DNA of 64,000 nt from Neocallimastix lanati (nom. inval.) (GCA_016946835.1 JACVTC010000133.1:441001-505000); one strand, 5' to 3'. Counted from the stretch's first letter, positions 34,910 to 47,676 are shown. The notes: generated by a model from the sequence alone, not told the origin. Program-made: numbers and translations.

Positions 34910-37582
34910 AGTAAAAAGTAAGGAAACCTCAGAAGAAGATATTACCATGGTTGATGTAACAGTAGATGAAATTCCTGGTAAAGCACCAATTGATTCTTGT
35001 AGTAATCTCAATGTTATCACAAAAAAGTTTTATGAGAAATTACCTGGGAATTATGAAGAAGTAGGTATTAGTCGTGGAAAGATACGTTTAGCGACAAAGA
35101 ATGATGAGTATTCGGAAGGAATCATTGTACGAATACCTGTTAAAATTAATGATTATAAAATGATAATATATTTTCGAATAATTGATGATGATGATCCGTT
35201 TTATGATTTGTTGATTAATTTCCAAACTCAAGTAGAACACAAACTTTTTATCCATCCTATAAGATATAGTTTATGTCAATTTAATTCTCAAGAACTAATC
35301 GACGTTATAGCTCCTATTAATAATAATTCCAAAGAAGAAGAAAAATTAGTATGTATAGTAAGGAAAATACTTGAAGATGAAGACACAACTAATGAATTAA
35401 AGAAACTTGAAGGTCTATCTCCGCAAGAGTATATCCATGATGAAAAATTTTTAGCAAGTCTTTGTAAAGATTATAAAGATGTAATAGTAAAATTACTTGA
35501 AGAAAACTTGGACATTATAGGGACATCTTCTGAAGAATTAACACCGTCAGACTTGGCCCCTCATAAAATTAACTTGAAAGCGAACGCAAAACCTGTTAAA
35601 CGAAGATGTTACAGAGTAACCAAATTTAAATCTGATATTATTAAAGAAGAACTAATTAAACTTATTAAGAAAAAGCTAGTTGTACCATCTTATTCAGAAT
35701 GGTCTTCACCTGTAGTTGTGGTCCCAAAGGCTAATGGAAAATGGAGATTGTGTGTGGACTACCGCAAGGTGAATGATCTAACCGAAAAAGACTCTTATGC
35801 CTTTCCGTATATTGACGAGATATTTGATAGTCTAGATGGTGCCAAAATCTTTACTACTATGGACCTATACTCAGGTCACCATCAAATCCCGATGGACGAA
35901 GAAAGTGTTGAAATTACCAGTTTTACTACCAAATTTGGCAACTACCAATTCAAAGTTATGCCTTTTGGATTGACTGGAGCTCCGGCTACCTTCCAACGGG
36001 AAATGAATAGAATTTTATTTCCTTTAATCGGAAAATGTGTTTTTAATTTTATTGATGATATACTATAAATTAAAAAACTGTCGAAGAATATATCCAACAC
36101 ATAAAACAAGTATTGGCAATCTTCAAGGAACATAAATTAAAAATTAATATTGAAAAATGTCATTTTATGCAAACTGAAGTTGAAGTTCTTGGTCACAAGA
36201 TTTCTACTAAGGATCTTAGTCCTAAAAATAGTAAAATCGAAGCAATTAAAGCCTGGAAAGAACCCACTAATATACATGAGTTAAGATCATTCTTAGGTGC
36301 TGTAGGATATTATAGGAACTTTATAAATGAATATGCTCAAACCTCAGCTCCTCTTTGTAAGCTATTAAGAAAAGGCGTAAAATATAAATGGAATAATGAA
36401 CAAGAACAAAGTTTTATCAAATTAAAAGAAAAATTAATTAATGCCCCTATTTTAAAATATCCTGATTTCTCCAAAGAATTTATTATTTGTACAGATACAT
36501 CATATGAAGGTATTGGTGGAGTTTTATTGCAGAAAGACGAATCGGAAATAGAACACACGATTCATTTCATTATCCGTAGCTTAACCAAAGCAGAAAAGAA
36601 TTATGGAATAACCGATTTGGAAGGAACGGCTTTATATTATTGTATTACTAAATTAAAACCTTATATTATGGGAAGTCCCTTTAGAACCATAGTATTTACA
36701 AATCACAAACCTTTACTGGGTTTATTTAATAATAAGGAATCGAATAATGCACGACAAACAAGATGGTGTTTGACTGCAAGTTTGCTAAAAGTGGATATTC
36801 GCTATGAGCAAGGTAAAAAGAATGTAGTAGCCGACGCTTTATCTAGAATGAAGAATGATAAAGAACAAAAGGTATTAACTATAAAATCTGATAAAGCTGA
36901 TGAAAATGATTCACTTTCTAAAGTAATTAAAGAATTTATTGAAGAAAAATTCACAAAAATTGATGGTATAGATTATTTTATAGATGGAAATAATTATAGA
37001 AAACTTGTTACCGAAACAAATGAAAAACTAAAATTAATTCTAGAAGCACATCATGTTGGCTATGAAGGTTATTATAAAACATATAAAAGACTTAGAAAAA
37101 GTTACTACTGGAATGATATGGTCAACGATATAAAACGGATAATTTCAAAATGCGAAAAATGTCAGTTAAATCGCCCTCAGCCATATCCAGAACCAACCGA
37201 AAACATTCCAACAGAAATTGAAGGCCCTTTTACTCATCTTGGACTTAATATTATTGGCCCCTTAATAAAGACTAGTAATAACAACAAATATATAATTGTT
37301 ACGATAGATTATTTCACTAAGTGAGTGGAGGGTGAACCTACTGAAAATATTACATCTAAGGACATCATTAAGTTTTTAATAAATGTTTTCGCTAGACGTG
37401 GAGTTCCTCAAGTCATTACAATGGATAATGGCGTTCAATTCACATCAGATATGACTAAAATATTCCTAAATTTATACGATGTTTACATAATATTTACTAC
37501 TACCTATCACCCAGAAAGTAATGGTCTGGTTGAAAATAGAAATAAAGAAATCGGTAATGTAAAGATATCTTTATATCTTTAA
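34910..37582 (+). pseudogene. Ty3 protease-RT-RNase H-integrase remnant (element E)
   Basis: Gag is missing; the frame starts just before protease (APIDSCSNLNVIT, again DSC). RT follows (LCVDYRKVND, FTTMDLYSGHHQIP, FGLTGAPATFQREMNR) with the polymerase site NFIDDIL. Directly after it come a TAA (36066-36068) and a frameshift. RNase H (IICTDTSYEGIGGVLL, ADALSRM) and the integrase zinc finger are open in 36113-37324. A TGA replaces the Trp codon after DYFTK at 37322-37324. Integrase resumes to TYHPESNGLVENRNKEIGN and is cut off at about 37556. It is closely related to elements C and G. At least three lesions plus two truncations make it dead. Confidence 0.92.
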
Positions 37583-38759
37583 TAAATTTATGTAATACAT
37601 TATTACATCAATTTATGTATGAAATTTTTGTCACGATATCTTGAATAAAATTATGTAATTTACATTAATTTATGAATTAAAACATATTTCAATAAATTTA
37701 TGTAAACGAAAAATCATACATTAAATTTACATAAATGAATTAAATACTTTAAATAATTACTTCTCCTTAAATTAATAATTGAAATTTAAAATTATAAATT
37801 AAAATTTAAATTATTTAAATTTATATTTATTAAATATGAAATTAAATAATTTAGTCATCAAAAATTCGTCAAATCTGTTATTGTTAAATTTTTTATTTAT
37901 TGAAATAGTATAGTTTAATATTATTAATAGTTTTTAGTTTAATTTTAAATTAGTTAAAATATTTAAATAGTTATAATAAAAAATAGTTAATTAAAAAGTT
38001 ATACTATAATTAGTTTTAGTTTAAATATTTTATTATTTTATAAAATTAATTATTATTAATATTTAAATTGAATATATGTAAATTAAATTAATTTAATATA
38101 TTAAAATATAATTAAGAAAAAATATAAATATTATAAATTTTCTTTAATTGAAAGAACGTAATTGTTATTTAACGATTTTATAGTTCATAACATAATAAGA
38201 ACTATTTAATAAAAGATTTTTCATAAAACAATTATTTTTAATAAAAGAATTTATTTTATAATAGAGGGATTTTGTATTATAATCTGTTTTGATATAAAAC
38301 TCTTTATAATAACAATTACCCACTAAGGATTAACAAAACACGTTATAATAGTACAAGAATAACTATTATTTAGGAGACTACTGTTTAGAATAACTACTAT
38401 TTAGGAGACTACTGTTCGAAATATTTACCGTTGTAATTAATAAATTGTTTGTATAGTTTGGCTTATTATTTGGTATAATTAATTGAGTGGCTTGAAGAAT
38501 TCGCTTCTTTTTATTTGAAGTGGCTAGTAGTATTCAAGTGTAGTAATAAAAGAGGCTTTCATTTTATTTTTACTTAACATGTAGTTTTGAGAAATTTTAT
38601 TTTTTTAAAACGATTCAAAAAAAAAAAAATTTTTTAATTATAATATTTGTCAGCATATATCGAATAACATCCCTTCAATTGGATTGCGTTATTTCGATTT
38701 TGTGATAATTATAATTAAAATAAATTGTTTTAAGTAATTATTTTATTATATTTCTCAAA
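37557..38759. other. AT-rich region, probable LTR and leader of element I
   Basis: At the cut in element E integrase the sequence turns to TGTAAAGATATC, an LTR-like start. The stretch is very AT-rich until about 38260. At 38361-38422 a roughly 31-bp unit (AGAATAACTACTATTTAGGAG plus ACTACTGTT) is present twice in tandem. The less AT-rich part at 38450-38760 precedes the gag of element I and is probably its leader. No second LTR copy was found, so the boundaries are open. Confidence 0.4.
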
Positions 38760-40182
38760 GTGGAAGAATTACAACGAATTTTTAATAACTTAAATTTAGA
38801 AGAAAATATGGAGCAAAACCAAGGTTCTCCATTAAAAGTGGTTAACGACCCACCAATTTTCTCGGGTCGAAGGAAGGAATTAGATGGGTTCTTAACGAGA
38901 GTGGACCTTGCAATCGAAGCCAATCCTAACAGATTCCAAAATGATGATTCTAGAGTCCGTTTTCTAATGTCCTACTTCATTGGAAGATCTCTTGAATGGG
39001 CTTCTTGCCTCCGAAGGAATAATAACAAAGTTATCCATAATTATAATAATTTCGTTCAAGAACTTAGAAACAACTATGGGGACCCAAACTTAGAGTCTAT
39101 TGTTGCTAAAGGAAAGTTATGCAACATCAAACAAAGAAGCTACGGAAGAGTGTTGGAATACATTACTGAATTCCAAAAATAAGCCAGAACTCAGATTTCA
39201 ATGAGCCTGCTAAGATTTATATGTTCATTAGGGGTTTACATTTCAAACTTAGACAACAACTCGCTACTGTTAACCCAAATCCAAATAATTTAAATAGATT
39301 AATCAATGACGTAAAAGCAATTGAAAACCTCTCCAAACGTCAGGATATTAATAAATTCTATATTAGAAATTGTAATCAGCCTAGTTCTTCCCATTCTGCT
39401 CCAAGAGATGATCCTATGGAAGTTGACTTGTATAGGATCAAAAAGGGCGCAGAGATGTGAGATATTTCCCCTCTCACAAGTCACTGTATGTAGAAAATAC
39501 AAGAAATTATGATGAAGAAAAAAGAAAAGGTTTGTGTTTTCTTTGCAAACAGCCAGGTCACTTACAATTTAATTGTCCCAACAGAAAAAGGCCAAAAGGG
39601 GTGAAGATGATTAATAAAAAGAATGAAAATAATAACCAACCTTCCGCTACTTTGAGAAGAATCAGAAGAATCTTGGATAATGAAATTGTTCAGAAGGTTA
39701 GGGAGATTACTGAAGCTGAAAATTCTCTTATTAACCAGAAAAACAATATACTAACTTTTCATTTAAAAACTAACAATATTGAAGAAGTTCCGGTTAGAGT
39801 TCTCATCGACTCTGGGTCTGATTTGAACTTTATCCACCCTAGTTCCGTCCGGGCATTTGGTATTGAATCTTCAAAAATTGAAGAATCTTTCGAAGTTACT
39901 GGCCTGGGTAACGGTATCAGTATAGTCTACAAAGAAACGGAGAAGTGCATTCTCAGGAATCATTTCGAAGTATTAAAATTTTACGTTTTAGAAATTCCTG
40001 ATGTTGATGTAATTCTTGGTCTGCTATGGATCGAAAAGCATTGTCCATTGAACTATCATGATGCAAGAAAAATCACCTTTGGTTCTAGCTATTGTGCTTC
40101 TCACTGTAACCATGGAAAGAGGAAAAGAAGAGGTAAGAAAAGAAATAATAGAAAAAAACAAAGACAAACTTGTAACTACTGA
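38760..40182 (+). pseudogene. Tf1-like Gag-protease, frameshifted (element I)
   Basis: Gag is open from about 38760 (EELQRIFNNLNLEENMEQNQ; the first ATG codon is at 38808). It contains VNDPPIFSGRRKELDGFL and GRSLEWASCL, then runs into TAA at 39180-39182 in a short A run, consistent with one lost base. It resumes in another frame (IYMFIRGLHFKLRQQLATVN) to 39460, where an extra TG breaks it again. The third frame has a zinc knuckle CFLCKQPGHLQFNC and an intact protease motif VLIDSGSDLNFIHP, ending with the LGLLWIEKH segment and a basic tail. All parts are collinear, so this is one decayed polyprotein. Confidence 0.85.
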
Positions 40183-40930
40183 AGACTTAATAAAAGAAGA
40201 AGAGATGCCTAATGACAATCCTATTCCCCCTTTGAAAAGAAAGTATGCCTGGGAATCCGATGAAAAAAAAGATGATGCTGAATACGTTAGAGGCCGCCGT
40301 GTTAAAACAATTAACGAGTCCGATGATAGTGATTTAGAAGATAATTTTATGAATGAGTTTATTATTGATAGTGAGTTAAATTTTATTTTTAATAATAGTG
40401 ATATTTGTAATTCATGTAAAAATGATAATTCATATAATAAAATTTTTTCATGTAATAATATAAAAAGGTTAAATAAAAATAAAAAATTGGTCGCCGAACC
40501 AACAAACTATTTTAGTAAGTGTTTTGATAATTTTAATTATTCTTACCATAAATTGAAATCGAGTGAAATTGATTCTCTAGTTGATAGTCTTAAGAAAACT
40601 ACTTGATAACTTATTATCAAGTTATATGTTAAGTTAGAAAAATGTGAATTTGATGTTACAAAAACCACATTTCTTGGTTTTGTTTTATCACAAGATGGAC
40701 TCGAAATGGATAAAGAAAAAGTAAACACTATTCTTGATTGGCCAATCCCTACTACAGTAAAAGAAGTTCAATCTTTTATAGGTTTAAGTAATTATTACAG
40801 AATTTTCATTAAAGATTTCGCTAAAATCGCTAATCCTCTACATAAGCTTACAAGAAAAAATGTTCCTTTTAATTGGGGTCCTGATCATTTAAGTAAAACC
40901 GATACCAATCAGTATTCAGGAAAACCTTAA
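40183..40930 (+). pseudogene. Pol remnant of element I with internal deletion
   Basis: After protease an overlapping frame (40058-40606) carries an acidic segment ending LVDSLKKTT. At 40602-40621 lies a perfect palindromic hairpin CTTGATAA-CTTA-TTATCAAG. Directly after it the sequence is the RT thumb (VKLEKCEFDVTKTTFLGFVL, VQSFIGLSNYYRIFIKDFAK), ending NWGPDHLSKTDTNQ. RT fingers and palm, RNase H and integrase are missing. The hairpin marks the deletion joint. Confidence 0.75.
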
Positions 40931-41906
40931 AGATCGATTTTCTAATTAATTCTATAATAAATAATTCTAATTAAATGTCCAAAATGATAAATAAAAAAAT
41001 TAAAATTGAATAAATTTGTCCAAATTTAGAAAAATAATTTTTCGTTATGAAAAATTTTAAATAATTTTTGATTACATCTAAAATGTCCAAAAATTTAAAT
41101 TCTAACATATAAAATATTAAATAATATTAATAAATTATTAATAATTAAATTTAACTAATAATTGGTTAACTACTCCTAATTTTTAAATAATTTTACATGT
41201 AATAGTTTTTGTACATTGTTACAAAATAAATAATGATAATATAAAAATAATGTATTTCTAATTATTAATTTTTAATATATTAATACATAATAAGAAATAA
41301 TAATTATAATTTAAAATTTTATTATTATTTCTTACATTTTGGTACGTTACTCACTAAAATAGAATAAATATTAAAAATATAAGAAAATAAATAATTCTTT
41401 ATTTATTTTATTATAATAGGTATAAGGTTTAATTAGTATAAATATAATATTAATAAAAATAATTTTAATAAATAACCAATAAGAATTAAGATAAATTATA
41501 GTATAAAAGAAAGTAAAAGATAAAATATTAAAAAAAAGAGGAACTTAATAAGCTAATATCTTAAAAAGAATATAATAGTTAAAATAGGAATTTAAGTAAT
41601 ATTTAGGAAATAAAGATTATAAAATATTATTCGGGTGAATAAATATTTAAGATATTTGGTTAATATTATTAATAAAATATAAATTTAAGGATATAATTAA
41701 GTTATAATAAAATTATATGTACTTATATAAAGAAAGAAACTTATAAATAAAATAAAGACTAAAAAGTAACACATTATTATTTATTAAAAATTTATTATTA
41801 ATTTTGTGTTATAATTTTTTTTTAATTTCTTTTATTAGAATTTTGTAATTTTACAACTTGTTTTCCCAAATCACATAAAAGGTACAATATATAAAAATAA
41901 TATACA
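40931..41906 (+). repeat. Probable 5' LTR region of element with protease fragment
   Basis: AT-rich DNA ending ATAATATACA directly before a primer binding site. The start of the LTR could not be fixed and no second copy is present. No gene is seen. Confidence 0.4.
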
Positions 41907-41926
41907 AAAATTGGTGGAGAATCCAG
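41907..41926 (+). promoter_or_regulatory. Primer binding site
   Basis: AAAATTGGTGGAGAATCCAG contains the same TGGTGGAGAATCC as the binding site of element G (61450-61462). It marks the start of the internal region of a plus-strand LTR element whose gag is gone. Confidence 0.65.
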
Positions 41927-41987
41927 TAATTTCTTTTATTAAGTATAAATAATAATAATAAAATATAATAAAATTATAATAATAAAT

Positions 41988-42066
41988 TATAATAGTAAAA
42001 TATAATAGTAAAATATAATAGTAAAATATAATAGTAAAATATAATAGTAAAATATAATAGTAAAAT
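41988..42066. repeat. 13-bp minisatellite, about 6 copies
   Basis: Unit ATAATAGTAAAAT repeated almost perfectly about six times, in the leader after the primer binding site. Confidence 0.9.
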
Positions 42067-42267
42067 AATTAATAATAAGAAAGATTATGAGATTAATAAA
42101 ATCAAAAATAATAGCCCAAAAAACTACTAAATGAACATCAAAGGGAGTCATTGAATGTTCATAATTAAAAATTCTTATCATATAATTTTCCAATTAAATT
42201 AGACTCCAGTCTAACTCGTGAAATTCCAGAAACATTTTATAAATTTTATAGTAAAATTCCAACAAAA

Positions 42268-42762
42268 TTGAATAACTTAAAATACGGTCATAAAGATCAG
42301 AATATATTAGAATATGAATCAATTCTAGATAGCGGTTCATATTGCAATTTTATTTCAAAGGAATTAATTAATAAATTAAATTTAAGGACACAAACTACCA
42401 ACAATATTATTCAAATTAAGGGCATTAGTGGTTCAACAAAAATTAATGAATATATTAAACTTTACTTTCAAACTAAGATTTCAATAAATAATTCAATCTA
42501 TTTAATTACATTTAAAGAAAAATTTTTAGTAACAGACCATATTCCTACTGCTTTATTACTTGGAAATAAATTTATGGAGAAATATAAAGTACATTATAAT
42601 TACAACAACAAAATTATTTTTACAGATTTAAATTTCAATCACTTTAGGAAAAAATTATTATTATCAAAAAATTATAAGAAATTTAATAGAGAATTCTTTT
42701 ATACAAAATTAAATAGTCCAAATTTTAATAAATATAAAAATTTAAATAAAATTAATTTTTAA
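42268..42762 (+). pseudogene. Isolated retropepsin-containing fragment
   Basis: An open frame with the protease active site SILDSGSYCNFISKELINKL, a downstream GISGSTKINEYIKLYF and LLLGNKFMEKYKVHY in retropepsin order. It then continues in Asn/Lys-rich sequence to a stop at 42760-42762; similar sequence runs on to about 43030. There is no ATG near the start and no Gag or RT. It is a leftover of a Ty3 polyprotein with the usual DSG. Confidence 0.75.
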
Positions 42763-43019
42763 GAATTTAATAAACATAAAGTTTTTAATGAATCAAAAGT
42801 ACATTGTAAACAAAACAATTCAATAGATTTAACCACAAATTATTCTCCAACCGATAATACAAAATATACAAAATTTAAAGTTTATATGAATTACAATGGT
42901 ATAAATAAGAAAATCAAAAACAGAAAGCCACATTTATATTTAAAATTGAACAAAAAACGTAGTCCAAACTTCAGGAAAAATTACAAAAAATTTATTTCAG
43001 ATGATGCAAGAAATGTAGA

Positions 43020-44046
43020 TAAAACCCTGTTAAGGAAACCCTGTTAAGGAACTCTGTCATTTTGGAATCATAACTTTTTTAGTACTCTTTCAAAATTATA
43101 CATGAATTTTAATTTCCTAAAAGAAAACTTTAGATTACTCTACCTATTATTCGTTTTAATTACTACTTTCTTTATTCAAACGGTCATCCTCGGAATTCGT
43201 ATAATAAATCTTGGAACTAAATACGTAGTTCTCCTAATAATAGAAGAAATTATTACGTTAATACTTAATTAATACAATCAAGGAAAGTCTTGTATAACAC
43301 TTCCTTATTTTTAAATTTTAAACCTTTTGTTTATATACTTTTCTAAGTACGTTACCGACCCTTGCTGGTAGGCTGAGGCGTAAGTCCTACATTGCAGCTC
43401 TTCGGTTGATAAACTGAATGAACAGCGGTGCGGAAAAGAGAAGAAACAAAAGATTTAATACTTTATATTATTTTTTTTAAAAGTTAATTTTAATTGCTAT
43501 ATTATTCTTTAACGAATAATAAAATAAATAATAAATCAATTTAAAAATATTTGTAAAAAGTAAACAAATTTACGAAATTAATATTTGAGTATAGACAGTG
43601 TCGGCTTGCCAAATATTAATTTCATATACTCTTATTTACTATTTTGCAAAAATTTTGTAGATAGTAAACGCGGGTATCTCAAAGGAGCCAACCTTTGACA
43701 ATTAGGTTTATAACACCTAGAACTGTAAAACCTTCAACGCTTGAGGGTAACTGCACACTTCAACAGGTGATAGTTTGTTCACTCGCGCATAAAATAAGAG
43801 GTGGGTCAGGTTCGATCCCTGATAAAACCCTTGTCATTCTTGCGAAGTGACGTTAAAATTATATAGTTTTTATTTTTTATTTTAGGCTTTTATAAATTTG
43901 TTCGCCTACTTGTTATAAGTAACAGAATTTGTTTTTTATTGTTGTGATTATATTCTAGTTACTTGATTATTATTCTTGTAAAAAATTGATTTATTATTTC
44001 ATTAATTACTATTTGAAAATAATTTTAAATTAAAACATACATAAAG
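43020..44046 (+). other. Structured leader of element J
   Basis: A less AT-rich region before gag. AAACCCTGTTAAGG is repeated in tandem at 43021-43049. At 43574-43623 a perfect 14-bp inverted repeat (GAAATTAATATTTG / CAAATATTAATTTC) encloses a 22-nt GC-rich loop. At 43807-43823 TCAGG-TTCGATC-CCTGA forms a perfect tRNA T-arm-like hairpin with a B-box-like core, but no full tRNA can be built around it. T5-T6 runs follow near 43869-43880. The region probably contains LTR R/U5 and the untranslated leader. Confidence 0.45.
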
Positions 44047-46276
44047 ATGGAACAAGACAATTTTACTGATAATAATTCTACTTTTAAAACTGGTTTTTCT
44101 GGAGATTGTTGTTTCTTTAAAGGTTTTCTTGCTAAGATAGAGTTAGTTTTTATGCTCTATCCCGACAAATTTGCTGACGATAAAACAAAAATTGTATATT
44201 GTAAAAGAAAATACTAAAATAGATTACAATAACAAAAGAATACAATAAAATTTTATTTAAAAAATATTTTTTTTATTAAAAATATATTTTATTAATATTT
44301 AATAGTTGTTTGTTTAATAACAATTACATCGAGAAAAAATGCGAAAAGTATCTTCTATTTATACTTTTCCTAAATACATTGATAATATATTATTTTATTT
44401 AAATTACATATATTTTAATATAAAACTATCCTAATGAATTTTATTAAATAATAAATTTATAAACTATAACTAAATTTAGAAAAATATAATTATTAATTAA
44501 ACTAAATACTAAATAATTAAAATTAAGTACATTTATTATCTATTTATTATTTTAATATTATAAGTAAAGTCTTTATTTATTTTCGATTTAAAAACAATGT
44601 TAAAGGAGTCATGATTAAATTTTGAAACTTAATTTTCACAAAATAAATTATTAATTTATTTTGTTTTAAACTTTAATTAATTCATTTAAATTATTTTACA
44701 ACAATAATTTTCTCAGAATTAAATTTTATAAAAATTATTACATTAAAAATTTATCTTGTGGCTTAAAGAATATAATTCAAAAATTTAGTTCATATGATTT
44801 ATTTACTTTGTTTATTATTTTATAAATCAAAGAATAATTTACATTTTTGAATTACACAAGAAAAATTTTTAATTTAAAATGTGATTGGAATAATCACATC
44901 TTTACATATATTTAATAACTCAACTCTATGGTTCTGCTATGAATTGGGCCGCATCTTTAATAGAAAACCAAGATTCATGCTTGAATAATTATGAAGCCTT
45001 TGTTGGAAGACTTAAAGCTATGTTTGGGAACAATGATGCTACCTTCGTAGCAAATCAAAAGTTACGAGCAATAAAACAAAAGCGACTTGGAGATATAAGA
45101 AGCTATATTTTGGAATTCAACAAGTATGCTGATGAGTCTTCTTGGAATGAAGAAGCTAAAATGGATGCATTCATTGCTGGTCTACAGGATCAAATAGCTA
45201 CCAAGATACTTGAAATGTTCCCTGGACCACAAACTCTTTTTGCCCTACAAACAATTGCTGCTAGACTTGATTCTCGACTTGCAACTAGGAGGCAATTTTT
45301 CAATCATCAAAATCATTCAAATAATAATAACAATAACAGAAGACCTCCACCCAAAGGAAAACCAAAATTTCAAACTCGCAGTTCATTATCGAAAGAAGAA
45401 AAAGATAGAAGAAGAAAAGAAAATCTATGCATGTACTGTGGTTCTTCTGAACATTCACTTAACAACTGCCCTTTAAGAAATAAATATAAAAGCTCTTCAA
45501 GCAATGTTCATATCAGCAATCTAGAACCTAAAACTATTACTAGACCAAGGATTTCCGATCTCCCAAATGTAAACCTTCCAATATATGAATTTACTATTAA
45601 AGTTAATAATTCTAAAACAAAAACTAAAATTCTCCTTGATTCAGGATCTCAACTAAACCTAATTGATGTCTATTTTGTTAAAGAAAATAATATTCCTTAT
45701 TCTTCTCAATCTGACTTTCCTAGAGTCTCTGGAATCGAAGGCAATCAACAAATCTTAGGAAAAACTTCATCAATTTCTATTCAGCATGAAAACCATATTT
45801 GCAAAACTAAATTTTATGTAGTTGACCTTCCATCATATTGTGCTATTCTTGGAACTGAATGGCTTATTACTCATAATCTTACTATAGACTTTACTTCTAA
45901 TAAACTTTCTTTTAAATCAAATCATTGTATTGCTAACTGTCTTGTTATCCCATCAAATTTTACTGTTTCTATTTGTACTGAAGAACATAACACAAGTAAA
46001 AACGAAGAACATAATGAAACTAATGAAATAAATAATGATATTCAAAAAATACTAACTGCAAAACTTCTTCCATACAAGGATGTATTTGATGAAAAATCTT
46101 GTTGTAATCTTACTCATGTTCTCATGTTTCTAAATCCTCAAAATCCAATAATTCTTTTATCAAATCTGTTAAAATATCAAAATCTGATTCTTTTCATAGT
46201 AAAATTAATAAATCCTTTAATACAATCAACCCCATTCTTAATAAACATTTTCATAGTCAAAGTTCTAAATCTTTAA
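44047..46276 (+). pseudogene. Tf1-like Gag-protease of element J, split by a solo LTR
   Basis: Gag starts at ATG 44047 (MEQDNFTDNN, FKGFLAKIELVFMLYPDKFA) and stops being gag at KIVY (44199). It resumes at 44912 with LITQLYGSAMNWAASLIENQ. Subtracting the 707-bp LTR plus one TATAT copy puts both parts in the same frame. Gag continues with LRAIKQKRLGDIRSYILEFN and a zinc knuckle CMYCGSSEHSLNNC. Protease follows (KILLDSGSQLNLIDVYF) with YCAILGTEWLITHN. The frame then drifts after DVFDEKSC, and RT is absent. The gag of the element at the right window edge is a close relative (YLKGFLAKMNLIFMIHPDRF), which supports this reading. Confidence 0.88.
44200..44906. repeat. Solo LTR (707 bp) inserted in gag, TSD TATAT
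   Basis: From TGTAAAAGAAAA to CATCTTTACA, with inverted ends TGTAAA/TTTACA. It is flanked by the 5-bp duplication TATAT at 44195-44199 and 44907-44911. There is no internal coding sequence, so it is a solo LTR left by LTR-LTR recombination. A 9-bp hairpin (GAAAAGTAT/ATACTTTTC) lies near 44341-44370. No other copy of this LTR is in the window. Orientation is not determined. Confidence 0.9.
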
Positions 46277-46740
46277 ATAATTCTAATTTTTCGAAGGAGA
46301 GGGTCGTTGTTAAACTAAATTCAAATTTTCATGAAAACCTTATTCAAACTAATCAAAATTCAAAATCTTTTAAAAATTTTATTTCAAATAGTCAAAATTT
46401 TTCTTCCACTAATCCAAGTAATCAAACAATCAATATTTATTTATTATTTCAAATTAAAAAGAAAAATATAAATCACTTTTTATTTCTTGTAATCCATAAT
46501 TCAAACATTGCAAAAGTTAATAAAAAACATTATTACTTTAAAATATTTAAATATGATACTTTTCTTCCGTATGAAGTTAAACCTCCTGAAAACTACAATT
46601 CACTACCTTATTCTTTTAATCAAATAATCAATAATTTTAATATTAATGTAACGAATCGTAGAGTTGGTAGACTCGGGGTTGACACTTAGATATTTAAAAT
46701 CAAGCAGGGGGGACGGGTATTACCCTGTTTTGATTTTAAA
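46277..46740 (+). pseudogene. Degraded 3' end of element J with PPT hairpin
   Basis: Ser/Asn/Lys-rich sequence in several frames without a domain, ending VTNRRVGRLGVDT and a stop. A polypurine tract AGCAGGGGGGACGGG follows at 46703-46717. It is embedded in an inverted repeat: AAAATCAA..CAGGG (46696-46709) can pair with CCCTG..TTGATTTT (46723-46737). An LTR probably begins here, but its other copy was not found. Confidence 0.5.
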
Positions 46741-47676
46741 AAAAAAATAATTCTTTATTAAAAGTTATTTATTTTTTTTTATTAATATAAAATTTTATTA
46801 TTTAAAGTACACATATTTAATTTTTAAGAAATTGTTACAATATTTATATTTTTTTATAAATTTAGAGTATAATTAATTGTTTATAATTTAAGTAATTTTA
46901 TAGAATTATTGAATTAATTTTATATCAATAATTCATTTTTGTTTTAATTTTTATAAATATAATAATATAATATTCAAATATAATTTAATTAAAAATAATT
47001 ATAAAATAAATATATAGAAAATAGTTTTTACTATTTTCTTTGATATTTTTAAGTTAAATAAATTGTTTTTAAAGATTAATATAATAAATTTAATAATCTT
47101 TAATTATTTTAAATAATACTTGTAATTATTTTCAAAATAAAATAAAATTTTTATAATATTTAATTAATAAATTTGATAATATTTAAATAATAATTTTTAT
47201 AATAAGTAAAAATTTTTAATAATAATTTTTAATAATAAATTTAATTAATAATCTTAATAATTTTATAATAATATTTAATAGTTATAATATATAAATTTTT
47301 ATAATAATATTTAATAATTTTAATAATTTTATAATATTAATAATTTATAATAATTTTTAGAATAATATTTAATTAATAATTTTAATAATTTTATAATAAT
47401 TTTTATAATAATATTTAATTAATAGTTTTAATAATTTAGTATCTTAAAAGTATAATTTTAATATTTACAATTGTATTTTAATATATACATATATTTAATA
47501 ATATAACAATAAAGTGATTAATTAAAATTTATTTACATTATTTACAAGTTAAAATTAATTTATATCAAAATAAATTAAATTTTATTATTAAGTTTAGGTT
47601 ATCAAGAATATAGGAAAGTACAATTTAGTAAAGAATTATTAATAATAAAATAAAGGTTATTAATTCATTCTTTACC
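46741..47676. other. AT-rich DNA, no gene seen
   Basis: Repetitive TAATAATTTTATAAT-like low-complexity sequence. It may be the LTR of element J, but this cannot be shown. Confidence 0.5.

Noticed and set aside
43780-43832. tRNA gene around the TCAGG-TTCGATC-CCTGA arm
   Set aside because: No matching 5' acceptor strand, D-arm or anticodon arm could be placed at the right distance. Only the T-arm-like hairpin is supported.
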